Source: Bacteroidales bacterium
GTDB lineage: Bacteria > Bacteroidota > Bacteroidia > Bacteroidales > UBA4181
Assembly (NCBI GenBank): GCA_017523725.1
Contig: JAFWVY010000066.1
Coordinates: 1-64,000, forward strand
Direction: 5' to 3'
Length of the DNA stretch: 64,000 nucleotides
The notes beneath the pieces are model-generated. The model did not search any database. It saw nothing but the letters and a program-made list of their open reading frames with translations, and had not been told where the DNA came from. The translations under genes and the position numbers were made by a program. Positions 14,517 through 23,609 of this stretch are shown here, piece by piece (the stretch's first letter is position 1; each line of letters begins with the position of its first letter).

Positions 14517-14742
14517 TGTTGCCGTGGTTGTTGCTGTTGTTGCTGTAATTCTGTTCGAGCAACAAATGAACAACAAAAGAATGACAACTCCAATATATGG
14601 CGGGCGATAAATAAGATTTTTTTGCGGCGGTGGCGTTATGTTGTGAATCAGCGCTGAATTTAATATATTTTGTATTATTTTTGCATCTGAGTTATCAAAG
14701 CCCCCCTTGGGCATTAGTTATCTAACCGAAAAATAAACCGAT
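14517..14742. other. Element-chromosome junction region
   Basis: 226 nt without a gene. Next to the integrase ATG the minus strand carries a CAACAACAG-type repeat (14518-14552), an unstructured leader. Bases 14640-14690 are A+T-rich and hold the sirtuin promoter. GCCC/GGGC (14699-14714) forms a short hairpin. The right attachment site probably lies here, but its core cannot be defined without the left end. Confidence 0.45.
14676..14683 (+). promoter_or_regulatory. -7 box of the sirtuin gene
   Basis: TATTTTTG, followed by GC, is an exact TAnnTTTG match; predicted leader about 53 nt. A -33 TTTG at the right spacing is not seen. Confidence 0.55.
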
Positions 14743-15444
14743 ATGCGTCCCAGAATAGTTGTCTTTACAGGCGCCGGGATGAGCGCCGACAGCGGGTTGT
14801 CCACCTTTCGCGATGCGGACGGACTGTGGGCGAACCACCGGGTGGAGGATATCTGCACCCACGAGGCCCTCGACTGGAACCGGGCGGAGGTCATCAAATT
14901 CTACAATGAACGCCGCAAGGAAATCATCGAAGCCAAGCCTAATGCCGGTCATCGCGCCATCGCCCGGCTGGCGGAGGTTTTCCCGGTGGATGTCGTCACG
15001 CAGAATATCGACGACCTGCACGAGCGGGCCGGCAGCACCGGCGTGGTGCACTTGCACGGTGAAGCCCGCAAACTGTGCAGTACACTGCATCCCGACCTGG
15101 TCTATCCCATCGAAGGATGGGAGCAGGATCCGGAGGCTCGCAGCCCGGAGGATGGAGCGCTGTTGCGTCCGTTCATTGTTTTCTTCGGTGAACAGGTGCC
15201 GCTTCTCGAAACGGCGATCCGCATCGCATCGGAGGCGGATATCATGGTGATTGTGGGGACCTCGCTGGCGGTCTATCCGGCCGCGTCGCTCATCCACTAC
15301 ATCCGGCCTGATGTGCCGGTTTACGTGGTTGATCCGAAGCAGCCGCCCGTGTCATCCATCCGCAACAAGGTGACCCATCTGGCCATGGGTGCGGCGCAGG
15401 GTGTACCGCAACTGGTAGAGTTGTTGATACGGGATTTCGCGTAA
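14743..15444 (+). CDS. cobB: NAD-dependent protein deacylase, sirtuin (CobB type)
   Basis: 233 aa. Sirtuin motifs are in order: GAGMSADSGLSTFRD (10-24, NAD loop), TQNIDDLHERAG (86-97), HLHGE (103-107, catalytic His) and VGTSLAVYPAAS (NAD-binding C-terminal Rossmann segment). It removes acyl groups from lysines using NAD. Only two cysteines occur (C38, C112), so the usual four-cysteine zinc ribbon appears absent, as in some short bacterial sirtuins. First core-chromosome gene to the right of the integrated element. It converges with the esterase gene 41 nt away. Confidence 0.92.
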   Translation: MRPRIVVFTGAGMSADSGLSTFRDADGLWANHRVEDICTHEALDWNRAEVIKFYNERRKEIIEAKPNAGHRAIARLAEVFPVDVVTQNIDDLHERAGSTGVVHLHGEARKLCSTLHPDLVYPIEGWEQDPEARSPEDGALLRPFIVFFGEQVPLLETAIRIASEADIMVIVGTSLAVYPAASLIHYIRPDVPVYVVDPKQPPVSSIRNKVTHLAMGAAQGVPQLVELLIRDFA

Positions 15445-15485
15445 GAAAACGCAATCCGTCACAAGCCGGAATTCCGGTCGGTGGA

Positions 15486-16259
15486 TTATTTTTTCTTGTA
15501 CTTGACCTTCTTCAAGCATTTGTTGAGGGGTTTGATCTTCTGCGAACGGATATTGTCCGCGATGATCTTGGCATAGGCCATGGCCCCTTTCTCGCGAAGG
15601 TGCGTGTCATCCTGCTTGTCCGCCTGGATGCTCGGGTGATCTCCGACCTTGACATGGTAGTAGAGTTCCTTGGATCCTTCGTCGCCCAGCGAACGGATGA
15701 GATCGAGGGTTTCTTTGTGCATGTCGATGAGAATCACGTTCAATTCCGCCGCCACATCGCGCACATATTGGATGTATTCGGCGAAATGGGGGCGTTCGAC
15801 GACCAGTTCGCCGTTTTTCCAGGTCCGCATGGCGATGGAGGTGCAGAAAATCGGCGTAGCACCTTTGGCCCGTGCATCGTTGGCGAACTTGGCGAAGTTG
15901 GCCTTGTAGGCGTCAGGGGCCACGTAGCGGGCCATGTTGGGCGAGGTGTCGTTGTGCCCGAACTGGACGATGACGAAATCGCCCGGCTGTATGTCCCGCA
16001 TGATGCCGTCCCAGCGTCCTTCGCTGATGAACGTGCCGGAACTGCGTGCGCCGATGGAACGGTTCACCACTTCGACCTTGTCCTCGTCGAAGAACAGTTG
16101 CAGGCGCTGTCCCCAGCCGCGCTGGATGGAATTCTCTTCGCTGTAGGTCTGTGCCGTGCTGTCGCCGGCGACGAAAATCCTGATCTTCGATTTGGCTGCG
16201 CCGAGACTCAGTCCGCACAGCAGTGTGCAGGTAAGCAGCGTCAGAAAGAATTTTCTCAT
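15486..16259 (-). CDS. Secreted SGNH/GDSL esterase, rhamnogalacturonan acetylesterase-like
   Basis: 257 aa with an N-terminal signal peptide (about residues 1-21). SGNH blocks are clear: block I VAGDSTAQ (S34), block II with IGARSSGTF (G70), block III FGHND (N103) and block V DDTHL with the Asp/His pair near residue 220. This is the CE12-like rhamnogalacturonan acetylesterase layout, which deacetylates pectin side chains in the periplasm or outside the cell. It has no polysaccharide-utilisation neighbours and appears monocistronic. Confidence 0.88.
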   Translation of the reverse strand: MRKFFLTLLTCTLLCGLSLGAAKSKIRIFVAGDSTAQTYSEENSIQRGWGQRLQLFFDEDKVEVVNRSIGARSSGTFISEGRWDGIMRDIQPGDFVIVQFGHNDTSPNMARYVAPDAYKANFAKFANDARAKGATPIFCTSIAMRTWKNGELVVERPHFAEYIQYVRDVAAELNVILIDMHKETLDLIRSLGDEGSKELYYHVKVGDHPSIQADKQDDTHLREKGAMAYAKIIADNIRSQKIKPLNKCLKKVKYKKK

Positions 16260-16393
16260 GGATGCAAAGAATTATGCGGGTTCGCGAAACAAAAAAGCGA
16301 AAGTAAACATAATCCATGGAAAAGCAAAATCTTTTCGCCGCAGCATCGCTGCCGACGGTCGTCCGGCGGTTTGCACCACCCGAAAATAAGTTG

Positions 16394-16401
16394 TAGTTTT
16401 G
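16394..16401 (+). promoter_or_regulatory. -7 box of ribF-ahcY operon
   Basis: TAGTTTTG matches TAnnTTTG. It overlaps a possible TTG start at 16399, which argues for translation beginning further downstream at TTG 16426. Confidence 0.6.
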
Positions 16402-16425
16402 CCGCGCTATCAATACGCTCCCACG

Positions 16426-17352
16426 TTGGAAATCTATACAGATCTGAGCTTTTTTCCGCATCCCGGATGCGTTGTCACGACCGGGACGTTCGACGGCATG
16501 CACAAGGGACACCGCTATCTTGTCGGGAGGACCTTGCAGGCGGCCGGAGAGGAGGGGTTGCCCATGGCGGCGGTCACGTACTGGCCGCATCCACGGACGG
16601 TCTGCGGAACGCAGCCGGTTGCTCTGCTCACCACGCTGGAGGAGAAACTCCGGCTGATGGAAAAGGCGGGTGTGGAGTGCGCCGTGGTATGTCCGTTCAC
16701 GATGGAGACGGCCGCGATGTCTGCAACGGATTTTCTGCAGATGCTTTCCCGGCAACTGCATGTCCGGCGGATGGTCATCGGAGCCAATCACCGCATGGGG
16801 AGGGGCGGACTTTGCGATGCGGAGGGCATCCGCGCCGAAGCCCTCCGTCTCGGTGTCCAGACCGATATTGTCGGACTGCTCGAGGACCGGTCGCAACGGA
16901 TCAGTTCTTCCGAAATACGGAAACTGGTCGCGCAGGGCGACATGGCGCAGGCAGCCGGTCTGTTGGGTTATCCGTATCTGATATCGGGAACGGTGGTCCG
17001 TGGCGACGGACTGGGCCGTACCATTGGCTATCCGACGGCCAATATCCGGACCGGCAGTGCGGAGAAACTGCTGCCGCCGTCCGGCGTGTACGCTGTGCGC
17101 GTTCACGTTGGCGAGGTATCGTCGGACGGCATGATGTATATCGGCAGCCGGCCCACGTTGCGGTCCGGCGCGGAGGAAACCCGCATAGAGGTTAACCTGT
17201 TCGGTTGCCGGGGCGACCTGTACGGCAGGGAAATCCATGTGGACTGTCTGACCCGGATACGCGGAGAAGTGCAGTGCGCTTCGCTCGAGGAACTGCAGCA
17301 GCAGATCCGGCAGGACGAGCAGGCTTGCCGTCGTTATTTGAACATTCTATAA
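16426..17352 (+). CDS. ribF: Bifunctional riboflavin kinase/FAD synthetase, TTG start
   Basis: 308 aa from TTG 16426. The N-terminal FAD synthetase has [16 protein letters not shown] (nucleotidyltransferase HxGH variant) and ISSSEIRKL; the C-terminal riboflavin kinase has [20 protein letters not shown] and GVYAVRV. It converts riboflavin to FMN and FAD. The TTG at 16426 gives M-E-I-Y-T-D-L, lining up with the usual MxIYYDL opening of Bacteroidetes RibF, whereas the longer TTG start at 16399 lies inside the promoter box. Followed by ahcY after 10 nt, so the two are probably one operon. Confidence 0.93.
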   Translation: MEIYTDLSFFPHPGCVVTTGTFDGMHKGHRYLVGRTLQAAGEEGLPMAAVTYWPHPRTVCGTQPVALLTTLEEKLRLMEKAGVECAVVCPFTMETAAMSATDFLQMLSRQLHVRRMVIGANHRMGRGGLCDAEGIRAEALRLGVQTDIVGLLEDRSQRISSSEIRKLVAQGDMAQAAGLLGYPYLISGTVVRGDGLGRTIGYPTANIRTGSAEKLLPPSGVYAVRVHVGEVSSDGMMYIGSRPTLRSGAEETRIEVNLFGCRGDLYGREIHVDCLTRIRGEVQCASLEELQQQIRQDEQACRRYLNIL

Positions 17353-17362
17353 GTATCAGGAT

Positions 17363-18757
17363 ATGAATTACAAAGTAGCAGATATAAATCTCGCTGACTT
17401 CGGCCGGCGGGAGATAGAGATTGCCGAAAAGGAGATGCCGGGCCTGATGTCGGTCCGCCGGCGCTATGCCGGGCAGCAGCCGCTCCGTGGCGCCCGCATC
17501 ACCGGTTCGCTCCATATGACCATCCAGACGGCTGTGCTCATCGAGACGCTGACGGCTTTGGGCGCCGATGTCCGGTGGGCCAGTTGCAACATTTTCTCTA
17601 CGCAGGACCATGCGGCGGCGGCCATTGCCCGCGACGGGGTGCCGGTGTTTGCCTGGAAGGGCGAATCAATAGAGGATTACTGGGATTGCACGCTGCTGGC
17701 GCTGTCGTTCCCCGGAGGTGCCGGCCCGAATCTGATCGTGGATGACGGCGGTGATGCTACATTGTTGATTCATAAGGGGTATCAGTGTGAGGAGCATCCG
17801 GAACTTCTGGACCGTGAACCGCAGAACAGAGAGGAAGGTGTCATCCTGAACCTGCTCCGGCGGGTCTATGCGGAGGATCCTGACCGGTGGCACCGCGTGG
17901 TGAAAGAGGTCCGGGGCGTCTCAGAGGAGACGACGACGGGCGTGCACCGGCTGTATCAAATGAAAGCGCGGGGCGAGTTGCTCTTCCCGGCCATCAATGT
18001 CAACGATTCGGTGACCAAGTCGAAGTTTGACAATCTGTATGGATGCCGCGAGTCGCTGGCCGACGGCATCAAGCGTGCCACCGACGTGATGATTGCCGGC
18101 AAGGTGGCGGTGGTGTGCGGCTACGGTGATGTCGGCAAGGGGTGCGCCCATTCGATGCGGTCGTACGGCGCGCGCGTGCTGGTGACCGAAATCGACCCGA
18201 TTTGCGCCCTGCAGGCGGCGATGGAGGGTTTCGAGGTCACAACCATGGAAGAGGCGGTCCGCGAGGGCAATATCTTCGTCACCACCACGGGCAACTGCGA
18301 TGTGGTGACTATCGCGCACATGGAGGCCATGAAGGACATGGCCATCGTATGCAACATAGGTCACTTTGACAATGAAATCCAGGTGGATGCGCTGCAGCAT
18401 TATCCCGGCATCCGCAGAGAAAATATCAAGCCGCAGGTGGACAAGTACATCTTCCCCGACGGCCATGCGCTGTTGCTGCTGGCCGAGGGGCGCCTGGTCA
18501 ACCTGGGCTGTGCCACCGGCCATTCCTCGTTCGTCATGAGCAATTCGTTCACGAACCAGACACTGGCCCAGATGGAGCTTTGGCAGAAAAAGTACGATAC
18601 GGATGTTTACCGGCTGCCCATGCATCTGGATGAAGAGGTGGCACGCCTCCATCTGGAGCAGCTGGGTGTGAAACTGACACGCCTGACGCCCAAGCAGGCA
18701 GCCTATCTCGGGGTGCCGGTCGACGGCCCCTACAAGGCTGAATTCTACCGTTACTGA
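17363..18757 (+). CDS. ahcY: Adenosylhomocysteinase
   Basis: 464 aa, standard length. It hydrolyses S-adenosylhomocysteine to adenosine and homocysteine, relieving methyltransferase inhibition. Visible signatures: [16 protein letters not shown] and [14 protein letters not shown] (substrate site), [16 protein letters not shown] (catalytic lysine region) and the NAD-binding [11 protein letters not shown] near residues 252-261; the C-terminal [11 protein letters not shown] and KAEFYRY end is canonical. The stop overlaps the next gene's start in TGATG. Confidence 0.97.
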   Translation: MNYKVADINLADFGRREIEIAEKEMPGLMSVRRRYAGQQPLRGARITGSLHMTIQTAVLIETLTALGADVRWASCNIFSTQDHAAAAIARDGVPVFAWKGESIEDYWDCTLLALSFPGGAGPNLIVDDGGDATLLIHKGYQCEEHPELLDREPQNREEGVILNLLRRVYAEDPDRWHRVVKEVRGVSEETTTGVHRLYQMKARGELLFPAINVNDSVTKSKFDNLYGCRESLADGIKRATDVMIAGKVAVVCGYGDVGKGCAHSMRSYGARVLVTEIDPICALQAAMEGFEVTTMEEAVREGNIFVTTTGNCDVVTIAHMEAMKDMAIVCNIGHFDNEIQVDALQHYPGIRRENIKPQVDKYIFPDGHALLLLAEGRLVNLGCATGHSSFVMSNSFTNQTLAQMELWQKKYDTDVYRLPMHLDEEVARLHLEQLGVKLTRLTPKQAAYLGVPVDGPYKAEFYRY

Positions 18758-19551
18758 TGGCGGCCATGCGAAACTTCCTGCTGATACTGCTGTCCGCTGT
18801 GTGCTGCACGGGTTGCCGTCCGCCGTCCGCCGGAACGCAGATGGTTTCTTCCGCCCCCGTGAAACAGTACACCTGCCAGGTTGTCCGGACTTTCCCGCAT
18901 GACACCCGGTGTTATACGCAGGGGCTGGTTTACGACGACGGCGTTTTCTACGAGACCGGAGGGCTCTATGGTGAGTCTGTGCTCCGGAAAGTACAGCCTG
19001 AGACGGGTGTGGCAACGCGATTCGCCGACCTGTCACCGCAGTTGTTTGCCGAAGGCCTTGCGCTTTTCGGAGACCGGCTGCTGATGCTGACATGGCGGGA
19101 GCATGTGGCCTATGTCTTCGACAAGCAGACCTTCCGGATGGTGCGTGCCATGGACTGCCCGACCGAGGGCTGGGGCGCCGTTTTCGACGGTACCGACTTC
19201 ATCGTCAGTGACGGTTCTTCCACGTTGTACCGGCGCGACACGGCGACGTTCGCGGAGAAAGGCCGCATCTATGTCACCGAGGACGGTTCTCCGGTGAGCG
19301 CGCTCAACGAGTTGGAAATCATTGAGGGAGAGATCTGGGCCAACGTGTATATGACCGACCGTATCGTGCGCATCGATCCCGCCACGGGTCATGTCACCGG
19401 CAGCATCGACTGCCGGGGACTGCTGCTGCCGGCAGACCGGAAACCCGATACGGACGTGTTGAATGGTATCGCCTATGACTCGGTCGGGAAACGCATCTTC
19501 ATCACGGGTAAGAAATGGCCGAAACTGTTCGAAATAAAATTGTCGGAATAA
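18757..19551 (+). CDS. Glutaminyl-peptide cyclotransferase family lipoprotein
   Basis: 264 aa. A lipoprotein signal ends in CCTGC (lipid-anchored Cys at residue 20). The rest is a five-bladed beta-propeller of the plant-type glutamine cyclotransferase family: RTFPHDTRCYTQGLVYDDG, ETGGLYGESVLRKV, FAEGLALFGDRLLMLTW, GWGAVFDGTDFIVSDG and LNELEIIEGEIWANVY are hallmark segments. It would convert N-terminal Gln to pyroglutamate on exported peptides, in the envelope. It overlaps ahcY by one base; a second ATG is at 18766. Confidence 0.9.
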   Translation: MAAMRNFLLILLSAVCCTGCRPPSAGTQMVSSAPVKQYTCQVVRTFPHDTRCYTQGLVYDDGVFYETGGLYGESVLRKVQPETGVATRFADLSPQLFAEGLALFGDRLLMLTWREHVAYVFDKQTFRMVRAMDCPTEGWGAVFDGTDFIVSDGSSTLYRRDTATFAEKGRIYVTEDGSPVSALNELEIIEGEIWANVYMTDRIVRIDPATGHVTGSIDCRGLLLPADRKPDTDVLNGIAYDSVGKRIFITGKKWPKLFEIKLSE

Positions 19552-19623
19552 ACGCACGCGTATTCCCGAAAATACCGTATCTTTATCCGATTTATACATT
19601 GCCTCTTCAAACGGTAGCACGTC

Positions 19624-20394
19624 ATGTCGAAAACAATTGCCCTTGCCAATCAGAAAGGCGGCGTCGGTAAGACGACCACGGCCATCAACCTGGCCGCCAG
19701 TCTCGCCATTTTGGAGAAGAAAGTGTTGCTGATCGATGCCGACCCGCAGGCGAACGCCACGTCCGGACTGCGTCACGAACTGCCCGAATCCAGCGCGAGC
19801 ATCTACGAGTGTCTCGTGGAGGGTGCCGATCCCAGGAATTCCTGCCTGAAGACGTTCGTCCCCAATCTGGATCTCATGCCGGCCAACATCAATCTGGTCG
19901 GTGCTGAAATCGAACTGGTGGACCTGCCCGACCGGAACGGCTACATGAAGAGGATGATCGCCCAGGTCAAGGATGCGTACGATTTCATCCTGATAGACTG
20001 CTCTCCTTCGCTTGGCCTCGTCACCATGAATGCGCTGACGGCGGCCGATTCGGTCATCATCCCGGTGCAGTGCGAGTTCTTCTCGCTGGAGGGGCTCGGC
20101 AAATTGCTCAATACAATTAAATTGACGCAGAGTGATTTGAACCCGTCGCTGGAGATTGAGGGATTTCTCATCACCATGTACGACAGCCGGCTTTGTCTCG
20201 GCAACCAGGTGGTGGAGGAGGTGACCGGTCATTTCCCGGACATGACCTTCAAGACCATCATCCAGCGCAACGTCAAGCTCAGCGAATCGCAGAGCTGGGG
20301 TAAGCCGATTCTGTTGTACAACGCCGGCTCGACCGGTGCGATCAATTATCTGAACCTGGCCAAGGAGGTTATCGAAAAAAACAAAAAATCCTGA
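19624..20394 (+). CDS. parA: ParA/Soj chromosome-partitioning ATPase
   Basis: 256 aa. Deviant Walker A KGGVGKTT (11-18), LLIDADPQANATSGL (Walker A' with D) and DFILIDCSPSLGLVTMNAL (Walker B) define a ParA/Soj ATPase that moves ParB-origin complexes during segregation. Followed by parB 7 nt downstream, then the DUF5683 and transglycosylase genes, a conserved Bacteroidetes cluster. A near-consensus -7 box TATCTTTA lies at about 19578-19585. Confidence 0.96.
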   Translation: MSKTIALANQKGGVGKTTTAINLAASLAILEKKVLLIDADPQANATSGLRHELPESSASIYECLVEGADPRNSCLKTFVPNLDLMPANINLVGAEIELVDLPDRNGYMKRMIAQVKDAYDFILIDCSPSLGLVTMNALTAADSVIIPVQCEFFSLEGLGKLLNTIKLTQSDLNPSLEIEGFLITMYDSRLCLGNQVVEEVTGHFPDMTFKTIIQRNVKLSESQSWGKPILLYNAGSTGAINYLNLAKEVIEKNKKS

Positions 20395-20401
20395 CACGGA
20401 C

Positions 20402-21271
20402 ATGGCAAAACAGAAAGCTTTGGGGATGGGACTGCAGGCGTTGATCGCCTCGGCTTCGACGTCGGCGGGGCATCCGTCGGAAGCATCGGGTACGGAGGAA
20501 GTGCGCCTCGATCTGCTCGATGTCAATCCTTACCAGCCCCGCAACGCCTTTGATGAGGATGCACTGGAAGCGCTGGCCGCATCCATACGGCAATTGGGAC
20601 TGATTCAGCCTATCTCCGTCTGCCGGACCGGCGACGGGCGTTACCGCATCATCTCCGGTGAACGCCGTTTCCGTGCCGCCCGGCTGGCCGGGCTTCAGAC
20701 GGTTCCCGTCTACGTGCGGCCGGGAGAAGAGAATCGGCATATGCTGCTCATGGCGCTGGAGGAGAATCTGCAGCGTGAAGATCTGGATGCCATCGAGATT
20801 GCGCTGGCCTATCGGCGGCTCATTGACGAGTTCCACTATACCCAGGAGGAACTGAGTGCGGCGGTGTCGAAGAAACGTTCCACGGTTGCCAATTTCCTCC
20901 GGCTGTTGAAACTGCCGCCTGAGGTGCAGTTTGCCATCCGGCGGCGGGCGGTTTCCATGGGGCATGCACGTGCACTGGTCAATGTCCAGGATCCGGACGT
21001 TCAGTTGCAGTTACTCAACGAAATCATCGAGAAGGATTTGTCGGTCCGGGCACTCGAGGAACGGGTGGCAGGGCTGGACGGGGCCGCGAAGAAAAGCAGC
21101 GGTGTCCGGAAGAAATCGGCGGTGACACCGTGGATGCAGGATGCACAACACTATCTGGCCGGCCGGTTGGGAACCCGGGTGGATGTCCGCGCTGCCGGAG
21201 ACGGCGGCAAGATTGTCATCGGGTTTGCCTCGCAAGATGAATTACAGCGCATTCTCAATCAATTGCAATAG
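20402..21271 (+). CDS. parB: ParB/Spo0J centromere-binding protein
   Basis: 289 aa. The ParB CTPase domain shows NPYQPRNAFDEDALEALAASI and GERRFRAARLAGLQTVPVYV; then ALEENLQREDLDAIEIALAYRRLI and a HTH with VSKKRSTVANFLRLLKLP. The C-terminal segment is a short dimerisation domain. It loads at parS and spreads on DNA. Start is 7 nt after parA. No parS palindrome could be found by eye in this window. Confidence 0.96.
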   Translation: MAKQKALGMGLQALIASASTSAGHPSEASGTEEVRLDLLDVNPYQPRNAFDEDALEALAASIRQLGLIQPISVCRTGDGRYRIISGERRFRAARLAGLQTVPVYVRPGEENRHMLLMALEENLQREDLDAIEIALAYRRLIDEFHYTQEELSAAVSKKRSTVANFLRLLKLPPEVQFAIRRRAVSMGHARALVNVQDPDVQLQLLNEIIEKDLSVRALEERVAGLDGAAKKSSGVRKKSAVTPWMQDAQHYLAGRLGTRVDVRAAGDGGKIVIGFASQDELQRILNQLQ

Positions 21272-21274
21272 CCG

Positions 21275-21922
21275 ATGGGGAGACAGCGCTGTGTGGAAAG
21301 GAATACGGGACGATGGCGGTCGCTGTGGCTGGTCTGCCTGCTGTTCCCGGTGATGCTCCATGCTGCGGACGCCGTACCGCAGGCCGACACCATCCGCATA
21401 GGCGAGGACCGGCTGATTATGTCGGGTTTCTCGGCGGATACGGCCGTATATGCCTCCAAACACAATCCATCCAAGGCGACGTTGCTTTCGACGGTCCTGC
21501 CCGGACTCGGACAGGCCTACAACCGCAAATATTGGAAAATCCCTGTGGTCTATGCGACCATCGGCGTATCCGCCTATCTTTATGTCCGTTTCAACAACGA
21601 GTTCCAGAAGTACCGCCAGGCGTATGTCGATTATTACGACACCGACGCTTCCACCAACTCTTTTCTGGACTTCGACATCCCCAAAGGGGTGACTATCGAG
21701 CGCTACATCACGGTCTATAAGGACAATTACCGCAAGTGGCGCGACTGGGCCGGTATCGCGATGCTGCTGTCCTATGCGCTGAACATCGTGGATGCCACGG
21801 TCGATGCGCATTTCTTCGATTTCAACATCGACGACAACCTTTCCATGCAGGTGCAGCCTGTCCTGATGGAAGACATTTACCTGCGCAGGCGGATAGGTCT
21901 CAATCTGAATCTTTCATTCTAA
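21275..21922 (+). CDS. DUF5683 family membrane protein
   Basis: 215 aa. After a signal-like hydrophobic start (about 12-30) comes the conserved core NPSKATLLSTVLPGLGQAYNRKYWKIPVVYATIG with a membrane segment, then FNNEFQKYRQAYVDYYDTD, and a second hydrophobic stretch around AMLLSYALNIVDATVDAHF. DUF5683 regularly lies between parB and a MltD-like transglycosylase gene in Bacteroidetes. Its function is unknown; an envelope role tied to growth or division is only suggested by context. Confidence 0.88.
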   Translation: MGRQRCVERNTGRWRSLWLVCLLFPVMLHAADAVPQADTIRIGEDRLIMSGFSADTAVYASKHNPSKATLLSTVLPGLGQAYNRKYWKIPVVYATIGVSAYLYVRFNNEFQKYRQAYVDYYDTDASTNSFLDFDIPKGVTIERYITVYKDNYRKWRDWAGIAMLLSYALNIVDATVDAHFFDFNIDDNLSMQVQPVLMEDIYLRRRIGLNLNLSF

Positions 21923-21935
21923 ACATACGACATCC

Positions 21936-23609
21936 ATGAATTTATCATACCGATTCCCTCTGCTGTTCTGTCTTGCGGTCCTGTTGCTGTCTGGCATCCG
22001 TGCCGATGCCGCCCGGCGCAACCGGGTGGAGGAGAATTTCGACACCATCGAGGCGGTCGCTGCGGGAAGCGAGATGACAGGTGAGACAGCCGGAGTGCCG
22101 GATGAATCGACAGCGCTGCCCTCGGACGGGGCCGCCGATTCGCTGAGCTACGATGAACTGCTCAACGATCAGATGGAGGATCTCGGCGATCTCGAAACGC
22201 TGACAATTCTGATGGATTCGCTGGGTTATATTCCTGCTTTTGAAGAGGATACGACCGTCTATGATTTTGATTTGCTGCTTGATAACCTCATGAATGTCTG
22301 GTACCTGCAGGACAGTACGCAAACGGCGATTGAGTCGTTCGATGCTTCGTTTGTCGCCCGGGAGTTCCCGGATTCGGTCTATATCGACCGGCTCAGGCGC
22401 ATTCCGTCGCTGGTATCCTTGACATACAACAATGTCATACGCAATTATATACATGTCTATACCATCCAGAAGGCCGCCAAACTGTCCGTTATTCTGGGGC
22501 TCAAGGATTATTATTTCCCGATGATCGAGGAAATCCTGGACCAGTACGGCTTGCCGCTGGAACTGAAGTACATGACGGTCATCGAATCGGCGCTCAATCC
22601 GGATGCCGTATCGCGGGCCGGCGCGACGGGCCTCTGGCAATTCATGCTGAGTACGGGACGGTTCTACAAGCTGCAGATTACTTCGTTTGTCGATGAACGC
22701 CGCGACCCGGTGGCAGCGACCCATGCTGCCGCCCGCTATCTGAGCGACATGTACGAAATCTATCACGACTGGGGTCTGGTCATCGCGGCCTACAACTGCG
22801 GTGCCGGCAATGTCAACAAAGCCATCCGCCGGGCCGGCGGAAAGCGGACATACTGGGAAATCTACCCCTATCTGCCGAAGGAGACGCGCGGCTATGTGCC
22901 GGCCTATATCGCCGCCACCTATGCCATGACCTATTATGAGGCGCACCACATCACGCCGACACATGTCGACATGCCGGTGGCGTCCGATACCATCATGATC
23001 CGCCGGAATCTGAATCTTCATCAGGTGTCCGAAGTGCTGCAGATTCCTTACGAGGAACTGCGCACGCTCAACTCGGTATACCGGCGTGACGTGATTCCGG
23101 GCGACGAGAAACCCTATCCGCTGAAGCTGCCCACGCAGTATGTCGGAACGTTCATCGACCTGCAGGATTCCATTTTCAATTACATGGCCGATGTGTATCT
23201 CAAGGAGAGTCTGTTCAAGGCGACTGCGCCGTCGTCGTCTGCTTCGACGGCCACGGTGGCGGTTAATGCGGCGGGCCGGCAGGTCTATACCGTCCGGCGC
23301 GGCGATACCCTGAGCGCCATTGCCCGGCGGTTCGGCATCACGGTTGACCGCCTGCGTCAGTGGAACGGCATCAGCGGTTCGCGCATCAATGTCGGCCAGC
23401 GGCTGGTGGTCAGTGCTGCTGCATCATCGTCTTCATCCGCCTCATCCCCGACTTCTTCCGGCGGCGGAAAGACCTATACCGTAAAACAGGGCGACACGCT
23501 TTCGCGCATCGCCCAGCAGTTCCATGTGACGGTAACCCAGCTCCGGAGCTGGAACAACCTGTCCGGCTCTGTCATCAAGGTCGGACAGAAATTGGTGGTC
23601 GGAAGATAA
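21936..23609 (+). CDS. MltD-like lytic transglycosylase with two LysM domains
   Basis: 557 aa. Signal peptide about 1-25, then an acidic low-complexity stretch, the SLT domain with VIESALNPDAVSRAGATGLWQFM (catalytic Glu near residue 218) and CGAGNVNKAIRRAGGK, and two C-terminal LysM repeats (about 449-492 and 512-556, each opening YTVxxGDTLS). It cleaves peptidoglycan glycan strands in the periplasm, and LysM anchors it to the wall. A Ser/Ala-rich linker separates the LysM units. The fourth gene of the parA cluster. Confidence 0.94.
   Translation: MNLSYRFPLLFCLAVLLLSGIRADAARRNRVEENFDTIEAVAAGSEMTGETAGVPDESTALPSDGAADSLSYDELLNDQMEDLGDLETLTILMDSLGYIPAFEEDTTVYDFDLLLDNLMNVWYLQDSTQTAIESFDASFVAREFPDSVYIDRLRRIPSLVSLTYNNVIRNYIHVYTIQKAAKLSVILGLKDYYFPMIEEILDQYGLPLELKYMTVIESALNPDAVSRAGATGLWQFMLSTGRFYKLQITSFVDERRDPVAATHAAARYLSDMYEIYHDWGLVIAAYNCGAGNVNKAIRRAGGKRTYWEIYPYLPKETRGYVPAYIAATYAMTYYEAHHITPTHVDMPVASDTIMIRRNLNLHQVSEVLQIPYEELRTLNSVYRRDVIPGDEKPYPLKLPTQYVGTFIDLQDSIFNYMADVYLKESLFKATAPSSSASTATVAVNAAGRQVYTVRRGDTLSAIARRFGITVDRLRQWNGISGSRINVGQRLVVSAAASSSSSASSPTSSGGGKTYTVKQGDTLSRIAQQFHVTVTQLRSWNNLSGSVIKVGQKLVVGR

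Noticed and set aside
14517-14714. N-terminal extension of the integrase by 66 residues
   Set aside because: The extra part translates CAA-type repeats and A+T-rich promoter sequence; the normal arm-binding domain starts at residue 8 from ATG 14516.
19624-21271. A parS site near parAB
   Set aside because: No palindrome of the TGTTnCACGTGnAACA type was found by eye; isolated CACGTG hits lack the flanks.
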